Positions 47,546-57,322 of a stretch of 64,000 nt of DNA are shown piece after piece. How positions within the stretch are numbered: position 1 is the first letter of the stretch; the number at the start of each line of letters is the position of its first letter. Made by a program: the position numbers and the translations under genes. Under the pieces are notes generated by a model, which made no database searches, was not told the DNA's origin, and was given only the letters and a program-made list of their open reading frames with translations. The stretch is from Yersinia aleksiciae (GTDB lineage Bacteria; Pseudomonadota; Gammaproteobacteria; Enterobacterales; Enterobacteriaceae), in the NCBI RefSeq assembly GCF_001047675.1, contig NZ_CP011975.1:557710-621709 (forward strand). Direction: 5' to 3'.

Positions 47546-49288
47546 ATGACTCAACAATCTACTGTAGCCGATGTTATCTATTACAACGGCACGATTTACA
47601 CGGCTGACACGGATAACACAGTTTGCAGCGCCATCGCGATAGGTCAGGGTTATATTCTGGCGACCGGCGGTGATGATATTAAGCAGGAATTCGCTGGCCC
47701 CAACACCCAATTTATCGATCTGGCTGGCAAATTTATGATGCCCGGCCTGATTGATAGCCATATGCATCCATTCTGGGGCGGCAAACAGCTGATTGGCTGT
47801 AATCTCAATTATGCTGCGCTCAGTGTTGAGCAGACGCTGGATATTATCCAGAAGCACCTCGATAGTGACCCTTTTACCGGGGAAAATGACTGGCTGACGG
47901 TCCGCGCCTGGCAGCGTCAGGCGATGACACCAGTGGGTGCTGATATGAGCCGCGCGGCGCTGGACTCCCTCAATACCCGCCGCCCAGTCGCCCTGTTCTC
48001 CAATGACTGCCATACCTTGGCCGCCAACAGCCGTGCGCTGGAACTGCTGGGCATCAATGAAAATACCCCTGTGCCGCCAGACGGCAAAATCGCCCGCGAC
48101 GTAAATGGCAAACTGACCGGTATTTTGGAGGATGCACCCGCCATGCGCGCTTTCGACAGCATCCCATCTGCGACGCCAGAAAAGAATGTGCAAATCGCCG
48201 CCCATGTGCAGCGCGTCCTGAATGCTCAGGGCGTGACTACCGTGATGGATACTCGTGTATTTGCCGAGCAGTTGCTGGCGTTTCGTCGGTTACATGAGCG
48301 TAATGAACTAACGCTACGGGTGCTGGGGGCCAAAGAGGTCACCCCCGATAGCCTGCAAGGGCCAGAAGACGCCGCGCGCGTGGTGCAGGAAGTGGTGGAA
48401 TTTGGTCGTGAATGGGGGAGCCGTGAATGGACCCCGGCGCCGGGTTTTGCTGTCGATCACCTAAAACTCTTTATCGATGGCGTATTGCAGCCGCCGACCA
48501 TGACGGCCGCCTTGCTCGAGCCGTACCGGGCAAACCGTGGCACCGCACAGCAGCCAGACTGGCAAAATACCAAGCACTATGGCGATCTCTACTTTACCGC
48601 ACCGGTGGTCAATGCCGTGATTCTGGAGTGCGCCCGTGCGGGCCTGCATCCCCATACTCACACCGTGGGAGATGGCGCGATTGAGATGGTGCTGGATGCA
48701 GTGGAGCAGATGCGTGCGGCCTTGCCGGGCAAAGATATCCGGCCGGGATTGGCGCACAATGAGTTGGTTGCCGCCCATCAATATGACCGTTTTGCCAAGT
48801 TGGGGGCAACGGCGGTGCTCTCCTTCCAGTGGGGGGGATTGCCGGGCGTGCTGATTGATGAAGAGCGCGCCATGCTGGGTGAGACCCGTTTTCAGCATAT
48901 GGAGCCAGCAGCTCGTTTTCTAGACGCCGGTGCGCGTATTGCTTATGGCAGTGACTGGCCGATTGATCGATTGGATGAGTGGTACAACCTGCAAGTGGGC
49001 ATGACCCGTCGCGCATGGGATCTGGAGGGCAATCCGGCAGGGCCGCGTCTGGATAATGACCGGGATCTAACACTCATTGAAACGCTGCGCTCTGCCACTA
49101 TTGATGCCGCTTATATGATTGCTAAAGAGCAATATATTGGCTCACTGGAAGCAGGTAAATTCGCCGATATCATCATTCTGAAAAACAACCTATTTGAGCA
49201 GTCGCCAGAGTCGATTTACCAGACTAAGGTAGAAGCGACGCTGATTGGCGGTAAATTAGTTTATCAAGCCGCCGATCCAGCTGAATAA
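47546..49288 (+). CDS. amidohydrolase family protein (YtcJ-like, amidohydrolase_3)
   Basis: A 580-residue metal-dependent hydrolase. The N-terminal beta-sandwich half (ADVIYYNGTIYTADTDNTVCSAIAIGQGYIL) is followed by a TIM barrel with the HxH metal site GLIDSHMHPFWGG (near residue 72). Conserved downstream histidines occur in HPHTHTVGDGAIEMVLDAVEQM and the catalytic aspartate in AYGSDWPID. The C-terminal SLEAGKFADIIILKNN is standard for the superfamily. Relatives deformylate or deacylate N-substituted amides; the substrate here is unknown. It is probably co-transcribed with the amine/amino-acid permease 203 bp downstream, which suggests uptake and hydrolysis of an amide. GAGAAG precedes the ATG. 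Confidence 0.87.
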   Translation: MTQQSTVADVIYYNGTIYTADTDNTVCSAIAIGQGYILATGGDDIKQEFAGPNTQFIDLAGKFMMPGLIDSHMHPFWGGKQLIGCNLNYAALSVEQTLDIIQKHLDSDPFTGENDWLTVRAWQRQAMTPVGADMSRAALDSLNTRRPVALFSNDCHTLAANSRALELLGINENTPVPPDGKIARDVNGKLTGILEDAPAMRAFDSIPSATPEKNVQIAAHVQRVLNAQGVTTVMDTRVFAEQLLAFRRLHERNELTLRVLGAKEVTPDSLQGPEDAARVVQEVVEFGREWGSREWTPAPGFAVDHLKLFIDGVLQPPTMTAALLEPYRANRGTAQQPDWQNTKHYGDLYFTAPVVNAVILECARAGLHPHTHTVGDGAIEMVLDAVEQMRAALPGKDIRPGLAHNELVAAHQYDRFAKLGATAVLSFQWGGLPGVLIDEERAMLGETRFQHMEPAARFLDAGARIAYGSDWPIDRLDEWYNLQVGMTRRAWDLEGNPAGPRLDNDRDLTLIETLRSATIDAAYMIAKEQYIGSLEAGKFADIIILKNNLFEQSPESIYQTKVEATLIGGKLVYQAADPAE

Positions 49289-49491
49289 ACGCAAGCAATA
49301 ACAACCTGAATCACTAAGTGACATCAGTGATTCAGGTCAATAATTGCGGTTAACGACACCCCTTCATCAAGTCGGGTCGTGATGGACTTTCAAACCTGCC
49401 CCCCTTGTGTCAAAATCCGCTCCTTTGTGTTTTACAGTTGCATAAAAATGCAGCTCAACGGTGCTCGTCTACACCAGGAGATGATAGGGTA

Positions 49492-50832
49492 ATGCCACAA
49501 AATATTCAGTTGCGCAGAGTGCTTAAAACCCCCGCGCTGGTCGCTTTCGGCCTTGCCTACATGGTGCCATTAGGCGTATTTACCACCTACGGACAGGTGA
49601 CCGTATTAAGTCAGGGCCACTTGCCCATTGCTTATCTGGTGACTGTTGCCACCATTCTGTTTACCGCCCTCAGTTATTGCCGGATGACCAGCGCCATGCC
49701 GCTATCAGGTTCGGCCTACTCATATGTTCAGCGTAGTTTTGGCGGCAAAACCGGTTTTCTGGTGGGTTGGGCGCAAATTCTGGATTATCTGTTCCTGCCA
49801 ATCCTGAACTATTTGGTTTTAGGCATTTTCTTGCACGAAGCATTCCCGGCGATCCCCGCACCGATCTTTATCATTGCGTCTATTGTCAGTGTCAGCTTGC
49901 TCAACATCCTCGGTGTACGGCTACTCACTTCGGTGAATTTCTCGCTGATCGCGGCACAGATGGTCTTTATCGTACTGTTTATCGCCCTTTCATTCAGTCA
50001 GGCCGATCTCAGCCCAGCAGCGCTGATGAAGCCGCTGCTGGTGAATGCCGGAGATCTGTCGGGCTTGTTGTCCGGTGCCGCGGTGCTCTGTCTGGCATTC
50101 CTCGGTTTTGATGCCATCGCGACCATGGCCGAAGAAGCACACGACGCCAAGCGTACTCTGCCGCGCGCTATTTTGTTTACCGTCATCAGCGCCGGTGCCA
50201 TTTTTATTGCCGTCTCCTATGCCGCCCATTTGGCCTATCCGGATTGGCAGTCGTTGATTCCACATCAAGATACCGCCAGCCTGATTATCTCGGAGCATGT
50301 CGGCGGCAAGTGGATGTATAACTTTTTTATGGCGACCTATCTGACGGGCGTGTATGCCTCGGCAATGACCGCGCAGACCAGCGTGTCGCGCATCTTCTAT
50401 GCCATGGGTCGCGAAGGGGTGCTGCCGCGTAAAGTGTTCTTCCATCTGCATCGCAAGTTCCACACGCCATGGCGAGCCATTTTGTTTGTCGCGACCATTT
50501 CGCTGCTGGCGCTATTCCTTGACCTGAACTTAGTGGTGTCGATGATAAGCTTTGGCGCACTGGGCGCTTTCACCTTTGTCAATCTGAGTGTGGTAAAACA
50601 TTTCCTGATCAATGAGAAGCGCCGTGGCGCATCGGCCATGTTCAAGTATGGGCTGTTACCCATGATGGGATTTGTGATGTCAGTCTGGCTGTGGGTGCAT
50701 TTAGAGCAGCGCGCACTGGAGGTGGGTTTACTGTGGTTACTGGCAGGCTTTATCTATCTGCTGTGGCTGACGCGCGGTTGGCGTAAATCCCCGCCATCGG
50801 TGAATCCGGATGATATTTCACATCTGCTGTAA
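49492..50832 (+). CDS. APC-family amino acid / polyamine permease (PuuP/YeeF-like)
   Basis: A 446-residue transporter with about 12 membrane segments. The TM1 motif FGLAYMVPLGVFTTYG (substrate-backbone binding loop) is followed by AMPLSGSAYSYVQRSFGGKTGFLVGWAQILDYLF, TM6 FLGFDAIATMAEEAHDAKRTLPRAI and TM8-10 SAMTAQTSVSRIFYAMGREGVLPR. These are close to the YeeF/PuuP branch of the APC superfamily, which imports amino acids or putrescine. The ATG at 49492 is preferred over the frame start at 49405, because homology begins at LRRVLKTPALVAFGLAYM. It lies downstream of the amidohydrolase on the same strand. Confidence 0.88.
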   Translation: MPQNIQLRRVLKTPALVAFGLAYMVPLGVFTTYGQVTVLSQGHLPIAYLVTVATILFTALSYCRMTSAMPLSGSAYSYVQRSFGGKTGFLVGWAQILDYLFLPILNYLVLGIFLHEAFPAIPAPIFIIASIVSVSLLNILGVRLLTSVNFSLIAAQMVFIVLFIALSFSQADLSPAALMKPLLVNAGDLSGLLSGAAVLCLAFLGFDAIATMAEEAHDAKRTLPRAILFTVISAGAIFIAVSYAAHLAYPDWQSLIPHQDTASLIISEHVGGKWMYNFFMATYLTGVYASAMTAQTSVSRIFYAMGREGVLPRKVFFHLHRKFHTPWRAILFVATISLLALFLDLNLVVSMISFGALGAFTFVNLSVVKHFLINEKRRGASAMFKYGLLPMMGFVMSVWLWVHLEQRALEVGLLWLLAGFIYLLWLTRGWRKSPPSVNPDDISHLL

Positions 50833-50850
50833 CCCGTCAGTTTTGTCGTT

Positions 50851-50872
50851 AAAAGGGCCACTGATGTGGCCC
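50851..50872 (-). terminator. terminator of mltB
   Basis: On the minus strand GGGCCAC-ATCA-GTGGCCC followed by TTTT forms a compact terminator about 155 bases past the mltB stop, beyond the large palindrome. It also lies just after the rightward permease gene. Confidence 0.75.
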
Positions 50873-50882
50873 TGAGGGCATG

Positions 50883-51029
50883 GACAAACCGTTGGCAGCG
50901 GTGAGAACAAACAGATCGTAAAGACGCGGTCAATCCTTCCCAGGAGGCTCGAACCGCGTCATCCCTGGCGCGGACGCTTTACTCTTCCGCCTGTCCTCAC
51001 CGTTCCCGATCGAGTCATCCAAGTTTGTC
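50883..51029. repeat. large 147-bp palindromic element (YPAL-like) overlapping the mltB stop
   Basis: Nested complementary arms are visible: GACAAAC (50883) with GTTTGTC (51023-51029); CGGTGAG (50899) with CTCACCG (50996); ACAG (50911) with CTGT (50991); GTAAAG (50918) with CTTTAC (50977); and GACGCGGT (50923) with ACCGCGTC (50953-50960). Together they give one long interrupted hairpin on either strand. Size and form recall the Yersinia palindromic (YPAL) miniature elements of about 167 bp, but I cannot confirm the sequence family. The outer arm overlaps the mltB stop codon. Confidence 0.65.
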
Positions 51030-52107
51030 AATAACCTCGACGCGCCCTCCCCACTGCCTCACCCAATTGCCACACCGCCATTGCATAATGGGTGCTGTGG
51101 TTGTAACGGGTAATGGTGTAGAAGTTAGGTAAACCGTACCAATATTGATAACCGGTGCCGACATCAAGGCGCAACAAGCTCGCTTCCTGATAATCGCCCA
51201 GTGGCGCAGTAGGACTCAGCCCAGCCGCAGACAGGGTTGATAGCGGATATTGGGTCTTAAAGCCATTATCGAGATTGGGCGCTTGGCCGTTAGCCGGCAC
51301 CGCAACTGCCGCCCCTTTCGTCCAGCCGTGAGATTTGAAGTAGTTGGCAACACTGCCAATCGCATCCTCTGGGTCCCACAAATTGATATGACCGTTACCA
51401 TTAAAATCAACTGCATAGCTCTTAAATGACGATGGCATAAATTGGCCGTAACCCATCGCGCCCGCGTAAGAACCCCGTAAGCTGAGCGGATCATTACCCT
51501 CAGCACGCGCCATCAGTAAGAAGGTTTCCAGCTCGCCAGTGAAGTACTCGGCGCGGCGCGGATAGGCAAAGGAGAGTGTCGCCAACGCATCGATAATGCG
51601 GGTCTTGCCCATCACCCGACCCCAGCGGGTTTCAACGCCGATGATACCGACAATAATCTCTGGCGGTACTCCGTAGGCCTCATAAGCGCGTTGCAGCGCC
51701 GCTTCATGCTGATTCCAGAAATTTACGCCGTTTTGCACATTATCCGGCGTAATAAATTGGTTGCGATAACGGTTCCAGGCCCCATTTGGCCCAGAAGGGC
51801 GACCTGAAGTGGGCGCTTGCTTATCCATCAGGCGGATAACAAAATCCAGTTTTTTAGTTTGCGCTAATACATCATGCAGTTGCTCGCGTTCAAAACCATG
51901 CTCGCGCACCATTTTGTCAACAAAACGGGCAGTGTCCGCGTTATAAGCAAAATCACCGTTTTGCAGATGCCCCTGATGTTCCGGTTCAAGTAAAAAACCA
52001 CTCTGAATCAAGCCATCAGGTGGCGTGGCAGTCGCGGGAGGCGTCGGCTTGCTACTACAGGCAGAGAGCAACGTGAGTAAGGGAAGAATAACAGCCAAGT
52101 AGCGCAT
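51028..52107 (-). CDS. mltB: membrane-bound lytic murein transglycosylase B
   Basis: A 359-residue outer-membrane lipoprotein (MRYLAVILPLLTLLSAC, Cys17) that cleaves the glycan strand of peptidoglycan, leaving 1,6-anhydromuramoyl ends. The catalytic glutamate lies in GIIGVETRWGRVMG (near residue 160). The family motifs AYPRRAEYFTGELETFL, GSYAGAMGYGQFMPSSF, and DFNGNGHINLWDPEDAIGSVANYF are intact, and the length is close to E. coli MltB. The start at 52107 matches the lipoprotein signal; the frame extends to 52125. The 3' end runs into a large palindromic element that provides the stop codon. Confidence 0.94.
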   Translation of the reverse strand: MRYLAVILPLLTLLSACSSKPTPPATATPPDGLIQSGFLLEPEHQGHLQNGDFAYNADTARFVDKMVREHGFEREQLHDVLAQTKKLDFVIRLMDKQAPTSGRPSGPNGAWNRYRNQFITPDNVQNGVNFWNQHEAALQRAYEAYGVPPEIIVGIIGVETRWGRVMGKTRIIDALATLSFAYPRRAEYFTGELETFLLMARAEGNDPLSLRGSYAGAMGYGQFMPSSFKSYAVDFNGNGHINLWDPEDAIGSVANYFKSHGWTKGAAVAVPANGQAPNLDNGFKTQYPLSTLSAAGLSPTAPLGDYQEASLLRLDVGTGYQYWYGLPNFYTITRYNHSTHYAMAVWQLGEAVGRARRGY

Positions 52108-52269
52108 CGAATATCCATGAACCATGCAAAAAAGTGATAGCTATGTTAAGTCATTGTCTGTTGCGAACAAACAGGTAAATGCGGAATAAGCCGTTAATAC
52201 GAAGGGGGTGAAGGCTTATCCACACAGAAAATAGCGTTGAAAATGAAACATCTTGTAGCATATATTGCG

Positions 52270-52288
52270 AATGATTTTCACTATCATT
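52270..52288 (+). promoter_or_regulatory. Fur box of the yfu iron transporter
   Basis: AATGATTTTCACTATCATT, 86 bp upstream of yfuA, is a good 19-bp inverted match to the Fur consensus GATAATGATAATCATTATC, indicating repression by iron-loaded Fur. Confidence 0.82.
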
Positions 52289-52373
52289 GCTAATTTCTTT
52301 CTATACAATCGTCTTGCTTTGCCACTATCAGATAATCTCGTTTTCTTCTCTGGCCTTTTAAAAGGATGTCGCT

Positions 52374-53405
52374 ATGAAGTTACGTTTCCCCACTCTCGGC
52401 TCTGTCGCTCTGTTGTCCACTTCAATACTGGCTTCCTCAATGATGTTGGCGTTTTCAGCTAATGCAACATCAACTGATGAAGGTATCGTGATTTATAACG
52501 CGCAACATGAAAATCTGGTGAAATCCTGGGTTGACGGCTTCACCAAGGATACTGGCATCAAAGTTACCCTGCGTAATGGCGGGGATAGCGAGTTAGGTAA
52601 TCAGCTGGTTCAGGAAGGTAGTGCATCGCCAGCGGATGTTTTCCTAACCGAGAACTCACCCGCCATGGTGCTGGTCGATAATGCAAAACTGTTCGCGCCA
52701 CTGGATGCGGCAACACAAGCTCAAGTTGCTAAAGAGTATCGCCCTGAACATGGCCGCTGGACCGGTATTGCCGCGCGTAGCACCGTGTTTGTCTATAACC
52801 CTGAAAAGATCAGCGAAGCCGAATTGCCTAAATCCATTATGGATCTGGCGAAACCAGAGTGGAAAGGCCGTTGGGCAGCGTCACCCTCTGGTGCAGATTT
52901 CCAGGCCATTGTCAGTGCTATGCTGGAATTAAAAGGCGAGAAAGCCACGTTAGAGTGGCTAAAAGCCATGAAAACCAACTTTACTGCCTATAAAGGTAAT
53001 AGCACCGTCATGAAAGCGGTGAATGCAGGTCAAATCGATGGCGGGGTTATCTATCACTACTACCGCTTTGTTGATCAGGCTAAAACGGGTGAAAACAGCG
53101 GCAAAACTAAGCTGCATTACTTCAAAAATGAAGATCCAGGCGCATTTGTGAGCATCTCTGGTGGTGGCGTATTAGCGTCCAGCAAACACCAGAAACAAGC
53201 GCAAGAGTTCGTCAAATGGATCACCAGCAAATCAGGTCAGGATATCCTGCGCACCAACGATGCCTTTGAATATGCCGTTGGCGTTGATGCCGCTTCAAAT
53301 CCTAAATTGGTGCCGCTGAAAGATCTGCAAGCACCCAAAGTCGAACCTTCCAAGCTGAATAGCAAAAAAGTGGTTGAGTTGATGACAGAAGCCGGTCTGC
53401 TGTAA
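52374..53405 (+). CDS. yfuA: ferric iron ABC transporter substrate-binding protein YfuA (SfuA-like)
   Basis: A 343-residue periplasmic protein with a signal peptide of about 32 residues (LLSTSILASSMMLAFSANA). The ferric-binding-protein fold begins EGIVIYNAQHENLVKSWVDGF, with the iron-site tyrosines in GGVIYHYYRF (adjacent Tyr residues near position 225) and the early His of AQHE. It binds Fe3+ in the periplasm for import by YfuBC, as Serratia SfuA does. A Fur box lies upstream and the AGGATGTCGC ribosome region precedes the ATG. First gene of yfuABC, with 87 bp to yfuB. Confidence 0.93.
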   Translation: MKLRFPTLGSVALLSTSILASSMMLAFSANATSTDEGIVIYNAQHENLVKSWVDGFTKDTGIKVTLRNGGDSELGNQLVQEGSASPADVFLTENSPAMVLVDNAKLFAPLDAATQAQVAKEYRPEHGRWTGIAARSTVFVYNPEKISEAELPKSIMDLAKPEWKGRWAASPSGADFQAIVSAMLELKGEKATLEWLKAMKTNFTAYKGNSTVMKAVNAGQIDGGVIYHYYRFVDQAKTGENSGKTKLHYFKNEDPGAFVSISGGGVLASSKHQKQAQEFVKWITSKSGQDILRTNDAFEYAVGVDAASNPKLVPLKDLQAPKVEPSKLNSKKVVELMTEAGLL

Positions 53406-53492
53406 TAGGGTCCATCTGCTGATAGACTGCGTTTTTAGCCCGTCGAGTCTCGAACCCGGCGGGCATTTAACACACTGAGTGCCTTGACGAGT

Positions 53493-55082
53493 ATGGCCAA
53501 TATAAGTACCGATAATGTTGTACCGCTTTCACTGAATAAGGCAACACCACGGCAGTATAGCCGCCGTCCAGGTTCTGGGATCGTCGCTATCGCGATTATG
53601 CTTTCGCTGCTCTCCCTGCTGCCGTTGGGGTTTGTTATCGGTATTGCCATTGATACAGGCTGGACAACAGTCAAAGCTCTCGTTTTTCGCCCTCGAGTGG
53701 GTGAATTACTGGTCAACACCGCGCTACTGGTGGTTTTCACCTTACCCCTTTGCGCCATTATTGGCGTCGCACTGGCGTGGCTGACCGAACGCACGGCTCT
53801 CCCCGGCAGGCGGATTTGGTCACTGCTGGCTATTGCTCCGTTGGCAGTACCGGCGTTTGTGCAAAGTTATGCATGGATTAGTCTGGTGCCCTCCATGCAC
53901 GGGCTTGGCGCTGGGGTGTTTATCTCTGTCATCGCCTATTTTCCCTTTATCTACCTGCCCGCATCCGCGGTATTACGCCGTCTCGATCCTGGCCTTGAAG
54001 ACGCCGCCGCCTCACTGGGCAGCCCCCCCACCGCGGTATTTTTTCGCGTGGTACTACCACAACTAAAATTAGCCATTTGGGGCGGTTCGATACTGATTGC
54101 ACTGCATTTATTAGCGGAATATGGGCTGTATGCCATGATCCGCTTCGATACCTTTACCACCGCCATTTTTGACCAGTTCCAGTCCACCTTTAATGGCCCA
54201 GCGGCCAATATGCTGGCCGGAGTGCTGGCACTATGTTGTTTGGGGTTACTGTTAATCGAAGCCACCAGCCGTGGCTATAACCGCTACGCGCGAGTCGGCT
54301 CCGGTAGCGCAAGAAGCCAAACCGCCTACGTGATGGGCGCGCCCCTCACCCTACTGTGTCTGCTCTTGCCGCTGGTACTGACTGCCCTCTCGCTGGGCGT
54401 GCCCTTTATCACCCTCGCCCGTTGGCTCTATATTGGTGGCATTGATGCGTGGCTGAACCCTGAATTGCTCCCTGCATTAAAACAGACGCTGGCATTAGCA
54501 CTGAGTGGTGCGGTGATCATCACACTCTGCGCCGTGCCGATGGCATGGTTATCAGTGCGCTACCCAGGCCGTTTGCATCGGCTAATGGAGGGCTGTAATT
54601 ATGTCACCAGTTCCCTGCCGGGTATCGTGGTCGCACTGGCACTGGTCACTATTACTATCCGGATTGCACGCCCGTTGTATCAAACCGAATTCACTATTTT
54701 GCTGGCCTATTTATTAATGTTTACGCCGCGCGCATTGATCAGTTTGCGGGCTGGGATTGCACAAGCGCCAGTTGAATTAGAAAACGTAGCGCGTAGCTTA
54801 GGTAAAACGCCGACCCAAGCAATCTGGAGCACGACCATGCGCCTCGCCGCACCGGGGGCTGCCGCCGGAGCGGCATTGGTGTTCCTCGCCATCTCCAATG
54901 AGCTGACCGCCACGCTATTACTGGCCCCCAATGGGACTCGCACCTTAGCAACGGGTTTCTGGGCATTGACTAGCGAAATCGATTATGTTGCCGCATCACC
55001 TTATGCACTGCTGATGGTGGCGCTTTCCCTGCCGCTAACCTGGCTTCTTTATTCTCAATCTCAACGTACGGCAGGATTATGA
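53493..55082 (+). CDS. yfuB: ferric iron ABC transporter permease YfuB
   Basis: A 529-residue fused permease with two homologous halves of about six membrane segments each. Each half carries a binding-protein-dependent transport (EAA) loop: [21 protein letters not shown]-type in the first and [27 protein letters not shown] in the second. It forms the whole membrane channel for Fe3+ with a YfuC dimer. The ATG at 53493 (MANISTDNV) is preferred over the TTG at 53484. Its stop overlaps the yfuC start (ATGA). Confidence 0.93.
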   Translation: MANISTDNVVPLSLNKATPRQYSRRPGSGIVAIAIMLSLLSLLPLGFVIGIAIDTGWTTVKALVFRPRVGELLVNTALLVVFTLPLCAIIGVALAWLTERTALPGRRIWSLLAIAPLAVPAFVQSYAWISLVPSMHGLGAGVFISVIAYFPFIYLPASAVLRRLDPGLEDAAASLGSPPTAVFFRVVLPQLKLAIWGGSILIALHLLAEYGLYAMIRFDTFTTAIFDQFQSTFNGPAANMLAGVLALCCLGLLLIEATSRGYNRYARVGSGSARSQTAYVMGAPLTLLCLLLPLVLTALSLGVPFITLARWLYIGGIDAWLNPELLPALKQTLALALSGAVIITLCAVPMAWLSVRYPGRLHRLMEGCNYVTSSLPGIVVALALVTITIRIARPLYQTEFTILLAYLLMFTPRALISLRAGIAQAPVELENVARSLGKTPTQAIWSTTMRLAAPGAAAGAALVFLAISNELTATLLLAPNGTRTLATGFWALTSEIDYVAASPYALLMVALSLPLTWLLYSQSQRTAGL

Positions 55083-56128
55083 GCACGCTTGAACTTCAGC
55101 ACATCGGGAAGTCTTACCAATCGGTTACCGTGTTAGAAAGCATAGACTTACAGGTTACAGCGGGCAGTCGTACCGCCATTGTCGGCCCTTCTGGTTCAGG
55201 CAAAACCACACTGCTACGCATCATTGCCGGTTTTGAAACGCCAGATCACGGCAAAGTGATCCTGCAAGGGAATCCGGTCTTCGACAGTGCCACTCAAGTC
55301 CCGGCGCATAAAAGAGGCATCGGTTTTGTGCCGCAAGATGGCGCGCTGTTCCCACACTTCACTGTGGCGGGTAACATTGGTTATGGGCTAAAAGGCACCA
55401 AGCAGGAAAAAGCCCGCCGAATTGATGAATTGATGGAGATGGTCGCGCTAGACCGCAGATTGTCCCAACTTTGGCCCCATGAGATCTCTGGTGGGCAACA
55501 GCAGCGGGTGGCACTCGCCAGAGCACTCGCACAGCGTCCAGTGCTGATGTTGCTGGATGAGCCATTTTCCGCGCTGGATACCGCATTACGCGCCTCAACC
55601 CGCAAGGCGGTCGCCGAACTATTGGCACAGGCGAACATCGCCTCTATTTTAGTGACCCACGACCAAACTGAAGCGCTGTCATTTGCGGATCAGGTCGCGG
55701 TTATGCGCGCAGGCAAACTGGCTCATGTGGGCCCGCCACAAGAGCTTTACCTTCGCCCTATTGATGAACCAACAGCGACTTTTCTGGGTGAAACACTGAT
55801 TCTTTCTGCCAAGATCGCCACCGGATGGGCCGATTGCGCATTGGGTCGGGTCAAAGTTGACGACGCGGAACGTCATGGTCTGACCCGCATTATGTTGCGC
55901 CCCGAGCAAATTACCATTACCCCATTGCCCGCCGATCATCACTACCCGACTCATTGTCTGGCGAAGATTATCAATATTGATTTTGCCGGTTTTATCTCAA
56001 CACTGACACTATTTATCGTCGGTAGTGAAGAGAGTGTTGAGATTAAAACCATCAGCCGAGAAGGCATGAGCATCGGTTTAATGGTTGACCTAACGATTAT
56101 TGGTCAGGCGCATGTCTTTAGTGATTAA
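55079..56128 (+). CDS. yfuC: ferric iron ABC transporter ATPase YfuC
   Basis: A 349-residue ATPase of the FbpC type. Walker A is [18 protein letters not shown] (near residue 35), the signature is [19 protein letters not shown], Walker B is [12 protein letters not shown] and the switch motif is [14 protein letters not shown]. The C-terminal regulatory TOBE-like domain (about 240-349) includes [12 protein letters not shown]. It completes the yfuABC operon. A 9-bp stem hairpin follows, between it and the convergent DUF2127 gene. Confidence 0.93.
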   Translation: MSTLELQHIGKSYQSVTVLESIDLQVTAGSRTAIVGPSGSGKTTLLRIIAGFETPDHGKVILQGNPVFDSATQVPAHKRGIGFVPQDGALFPHFTVAGNIGYGLKGTKQEKARRIDELMEMVALDRRLSQLWPHEISGGQQQRVALARALAQRPVLMLLDEPFSALDTALRASTRKAVAELLAQANIASILVTHDQTEALSFADQVAVMRAGKLAHVGPPQELYLRPIDEPTATFLGETLILSAKIATGWADCALGRVKVDDAERHGLTRIMLRPEQITITPLPADHHYPTHCLAKIINIDFAGFISTLTLFIVGSEESVEIKTISREGMSIGLMVDLTIIGQAHVFSD

Positions 56129-56153
56129 AAGTGCTGATTAAAGTGCCCACTCA

Positions 56154-56183
56154 CCTGCTGACGGAAGAGGATCAGTCAGCAGG
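56154..56183. terminator. hairpin between yfuC and the DUF2127 gene
   Basis: A perfect 9-bp stem (CCTGCTGAC with GTCAGCAGG, loop of 12) begins 25 bp after yfuC and overlaps the last codons of the convergent gene. No T-run follows, so it is a weak or processing-type end. Confidence 0.5.
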
Positions 56184-56690
56184 TTGCAGTTGATGCCGCA
56201 ACTGCCGGTATTCCAGCAAGGTCAACACAATCACCACCGCATCCAGAAGGGTTATCAGAATCAGCAGTGGCGAGTGGGTAAAGGTATAGCGATAGAGTTG
56301 ATAAACAATAAATAAGCTAAAAATCCCGATAGCCATGGGGTAATAACCCAGTTTCTTGCGCCATAATCCAATAATGATCCACAGCTTAATCACGCCATGA
56401 GCCAGCAGATAAAAAGCAGCGAAATGTAAACTGCTGATGGAGAGACTCTGCGCAGCATGCAGTAAATAATTGGCCACCACATCTCCACGGTCTTCGATAA
56501 ACTCAACTTGCGTAATGCGATGCAGCAAATTCAGTAAAAACTGCGGCGTGATAAAATAGGTTAAAATACCGGCTACGATCTCCAAGGTCGCCAGTATGGC
56601 TTTTAGCAGCAGACTGAGCTCAAAAACAGCATGGATATTCTTCTCCCCGAAGAGATTATTACGATCAAATCGGTTTCTCATATTCAACAT
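56172..56690 (-). CDS. DUF2127 membrane protein
   Basis: A 172-residue inner-membrane protein with about four membrane segments (IHAVFELSLLLKAILATLEIVAGILTYF; FAAFYLLAHGVIKLWIIIGLW; YPMAIGIFSLFIVYQLYRY; PLLILITLLDAVVIVLTLLEY) matching DUF2127, a family without known function. A basic 12-residue N-terminus precedes the first segment. It is monocistronic and convergent with yfuC. The start at 56690 is uncertain; Met4 (56681) is an alternative, and neither has a good ribosome site. Confidence 0.82.
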   Translation of the reverse strand: MLNMRNRFDRNNLFGEKNIHAVFELSLLLKAILATLEIVAGILTYFITPQFLLNLLHRITQVEFIEDRGDVVANYLLHAAQSLSISSLHFAAFYLLAHGVIKLWIIIGLWRKKLGYYPMAIGIFSLFIVYQLYRYTFTHSPLLILITLLDAVVIVLTLLEYRQLRHQLQPAD

Positions 56691-57211
56691 CGCGCTGATT
56701 CCCTGGGTGGTAATACAATGAAGCGTACTGATAGAGAATAGCAGTTTACGCGAGGCTGGTTAAAGCACCACGTCATTGACATATAACCTGCAGGTGACCA
56801 GTCCTGATATAGGTTGACAATTTTCAGCCTTATAACGTCCAGTAACAATCCAACCAAGATTAAACTGACATGTTAATACTCTGTTGCAAGTGGCTATTGA
56901 TAAAAATCGTGACGCAGATCTCCTCTTCCTTAGAAAATTCATCAATGCCTTATTTTACTGTGGCTAATATCACCAGCAATAATCAGCGCCAATTTATTAA
57001 GACTTTTCTCAAGATAATGAAGGTAAATTAAATAAACACCCCAAGTGACAATATATTCATTCTATTTGAGATTGATTCTTTATAACAAAGTTTTACCGCC
57101 TTAAACATATTGATTTTATGTATAGGGATAGTTAACACTTCGCAGTAAATTATTAATAATCTTCGACATGCTCACATAAATTAGCTCCGAACTTTCATTA
57201 TTCTGCCTAAA
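56691..57211. other. AT-rich intergenic region upstream of the dms operon
   Basis: About 520 bp without a supported gene. A 61-codon leftward frame (56760-56945) shows no family resemblance. The right half is very AT-rich and leads into the dms promoter. Confidence 0.35.
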
Positions 57212-57225
57212 TTGATTTATATCAT
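57212..57225 (+). promoter_or_regulatory. FNR-like site of the dms operon
   Basis: TTGATTTATATCAT matches the FNR consensus TTGAT-N4-ATCAA at nine of ten defined positions. It lies 111 bp upstream of the chosen dmsA start, consistent with anaerobic activation, as for E. coli dmsABC. Confidence 0.7.
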
Positions 57226-57322
57226 ATGAAAGTAACAAATTATTTCCTAGTGTGAGATATGACAGTTTTATTCTGATTTTTTCATTTTCGTCAAGATAAT
57301 GTCTTCCGCAAAGGTAATGTCG

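Noticed and set aside
50883-51029. Interpretation of the large palindrome as a known riboswitch, CsrB-like RNA or 4.5S RNA
   Set aside because: None of the conserved core sequences of those RNAs is present, and the location is between convergent genes rather than upstream of a metabolic gene.
56760-56945. 61-codon leftward frame upstream of dmsA
   Set aside because: No signal, no ribosome site and no recognised family; considered as a transposase remnant but nothing supports it.
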